A stretch of DNA of 6,143 nt from Clostridiaceae bacterium (lineage in GTDB: Bacteria; Bacillota; Clostridia; Oscillospirales; Acutalibacteraceae): the NCBI GenBank assembly GCA_904502215.1, contig CAJGDQ010000062.1, forward strand, positions 1-6,143, written 5' to 3'. Of this stretch, positions 5,392-6,143 are shown in pieces. Positions within the stretch are counted from its first letter, which is position 1. Every line of letters begins with the position of its first letter. A program made the position numbers and the translations under genes. Below the pieces are notes generated by a model. That model did not search any database and was not told where the DNA came from. It worked only from the letters and a program-made list of their open reading frames with translations.

Positions 5392-6143
5392 TTTTTCTTC
5401 TCCTTTTCTTGGCGCTCTTTAATTTGCTTTAATATATATCGAGCGCCGATTTTTCCGCTGTTACCAAAGTTTGCAATATATTTTTCTCTAATAGAAAGGA
5501 TTTTCTTGGAAAACTCCTCGCCATTCTTCAAAAGGTTATCTATTTGCTCGGATACCGAACTTAAATCATCGGGAGAAACCCTGATTCCAACCTGGTCTCT
5601 TAAAGAAAACTCCAATGGCTCGATATCTAATTTAACATAATCGGGATTATTAATCTTCGGCTTTGTATCTATAAATACTGAGGGCTTCAAAGTTACAAAC
5701 GAAAACTCATAAGCAGTTCCCGACCAATCGGTTATAATAACATCGCTATCAAAGAGGGAATCGTTGCTTGTGAAATCAAGTTCAAAGGTTAAGCCATCCT
5801 CTTCTCTTGACTTATATTTAGCAACTATTCTATCCATCAAGGGCTTATATCTTTTAACATATTCGGGATGGGGACGAACCACAACCTCATAACCTTTGCC
5901 GAGCAAATTATCAAGCAAGGAATCTAAACAGCTATCCAAAATATTATCAGGCTGCCAAGAGGGTGCAACCAAAACCTTAGGTTTATCACGCTTAATGGCG
6001 GGCATAGATTTATATTTTTCATATAACTGCTCTAACTGACCGTAGCCTGCTGCAACCAAGGTCTTCTCGGGCAAATTATAAACCCTTTCCTGCGCCCTTA
6101 TTTCATCAAACTGAAATTCGCCAACGCAAAAAATGGTATCATA
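5388..6143 (-). CDS. CDP-glycerol glycerophosphotransferase-like (TagB/TagF-type) enzyme, C-terminal part; 5' end beyond the window
   Basis: The C-terminal 251 residues are visible, and the frame stays open to the right edge. An in-frame TTG at 6074 is not a credible start: 23 sensible codons precede it and no ribosome site is near. The part seen is the GT-B-like C-terminal domain of the family: VLVAPSW (visible residues 57-63), RPHPE (90-94), then TDWSGTAYE (138-146) followed by KPSVFIDT (153-160). These correspond to the nucleotide/phosphate-binding RPHP and (S/T)D(Y/W)S motifs. Such enzymes move glycerol- or ribitol-phosphate from the CDP form onto teichoic-acid-like polymers at the inner face of the membrane; some relatives act on other sugar nucleotides, so the donor is unproven. 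The C-terminus is very basic (KQIKERQEKEKKK), fitting a membrane-surface location. It is coupled by a 4-base overlap to the small membrane protein. Confidence 0.85.
   Translation of the reverse strand, partial: YDTIFCVGEFQFDEIRAQERVYNLPEKTLVAAGYGQLEQLYEKYKSMPAIKRDKPKVLVAPSWQPDNILDSCLDSLLDNLLGKGYEVVVRPHPEYVKRYKPLMDRIVAKYKSREEDGLTFELDFTSNDSLFDSDVIITDWSGTAYEFSFVTLKPSVFIDTKPKINNPDYVKLDIEPLEFSLRDQVGIRVSPDDLSSVSEQIDNLLKNGEEFSKKILSIREKYIANFGNSGKIGARYILKQIKERQEKEKKK

Noticed and set aside
5388..6074. TTG at 6074 as the start of a 228-aa transferase
   Set aside because: The frame continues with plausible protein sequence to the window edge, no Shine-Dalgarno precedes the TTG, and the family has an N-terminal domain that would be missing.

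Overview
The window looks like chromosomal DNA from a low-GC Bacillota, most likely class Clostridia. The evidence is a DnaD-domain protein directly followed by a DnaI/DnaC-type helicase loader, AGGAG/GGAGG ribosome binding sites, consensus TTGACA/TATAAT promoters, and wall-polymer enzymes of the CDP-glycerol transferase and LtaS-like types. I cannot name a genus.

Layout. (1) 1-1617, minus strand: a two-gene replication operon, dnaD-like then the helicase loader, the latter running off the left edge. (2) 1618-1765: a compact divergent promoter region driving that operon leftward and galE rightward. (3) 1766-2779, plus: complete galE (UDP-glucose 4-epimerase), followed by a hairpin with a weak U-tract. 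(4) 2780-3384: a 605-base stretch without protein genes, the most unusual part. It holds two tandem copies of a tRNA-Arg(CCG) gene. The second is intact with encoded CCA and a strong terminator. The first lacks its 3' acceptor strand and is split in its D-loop by a ~270 bp MITE-like element with 28-bp imperfect terminal inverted repeats and two internal hairpin arms. (5) 3385-5097, plus: a five-helix membrane protein with an extracellular alkaline-phosphatase/sulfatase-superfamily domain of LtaS-like layout, with its own consensus promoter. (6) 5096-5138: a long symmetric terminator shared by convergent genes, containing both stop codons. (7) 5134-6143, minus: a small secreted or membrane protein, translationally coupled by an ATGA overlap to a CDP-glycerol glycerophosphotransferase-like gene that runs off the right edge.

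How it fits together. The replication pair would load the replicative helicase at origins or restart sites. GalE supplies UDP-galactose (or the acetylated sugar) for surface glycans. The right-hand genes look like a surface-polymer locus: a CDP-glycerol-type transferase that would build a polyol-phosphate or related polymer inside the cell, a small membrane partner, and a membrane-anchored enzyme acting outside the cell with a Thr (not Cys) at the nucleophile position, as in phosphoglycerol/phosphoethanolamine transferases. The joint surface-polymer role is inferred from families and position. The strongest candidate for something new is the structured element in the tRNA-Arg D-loop.
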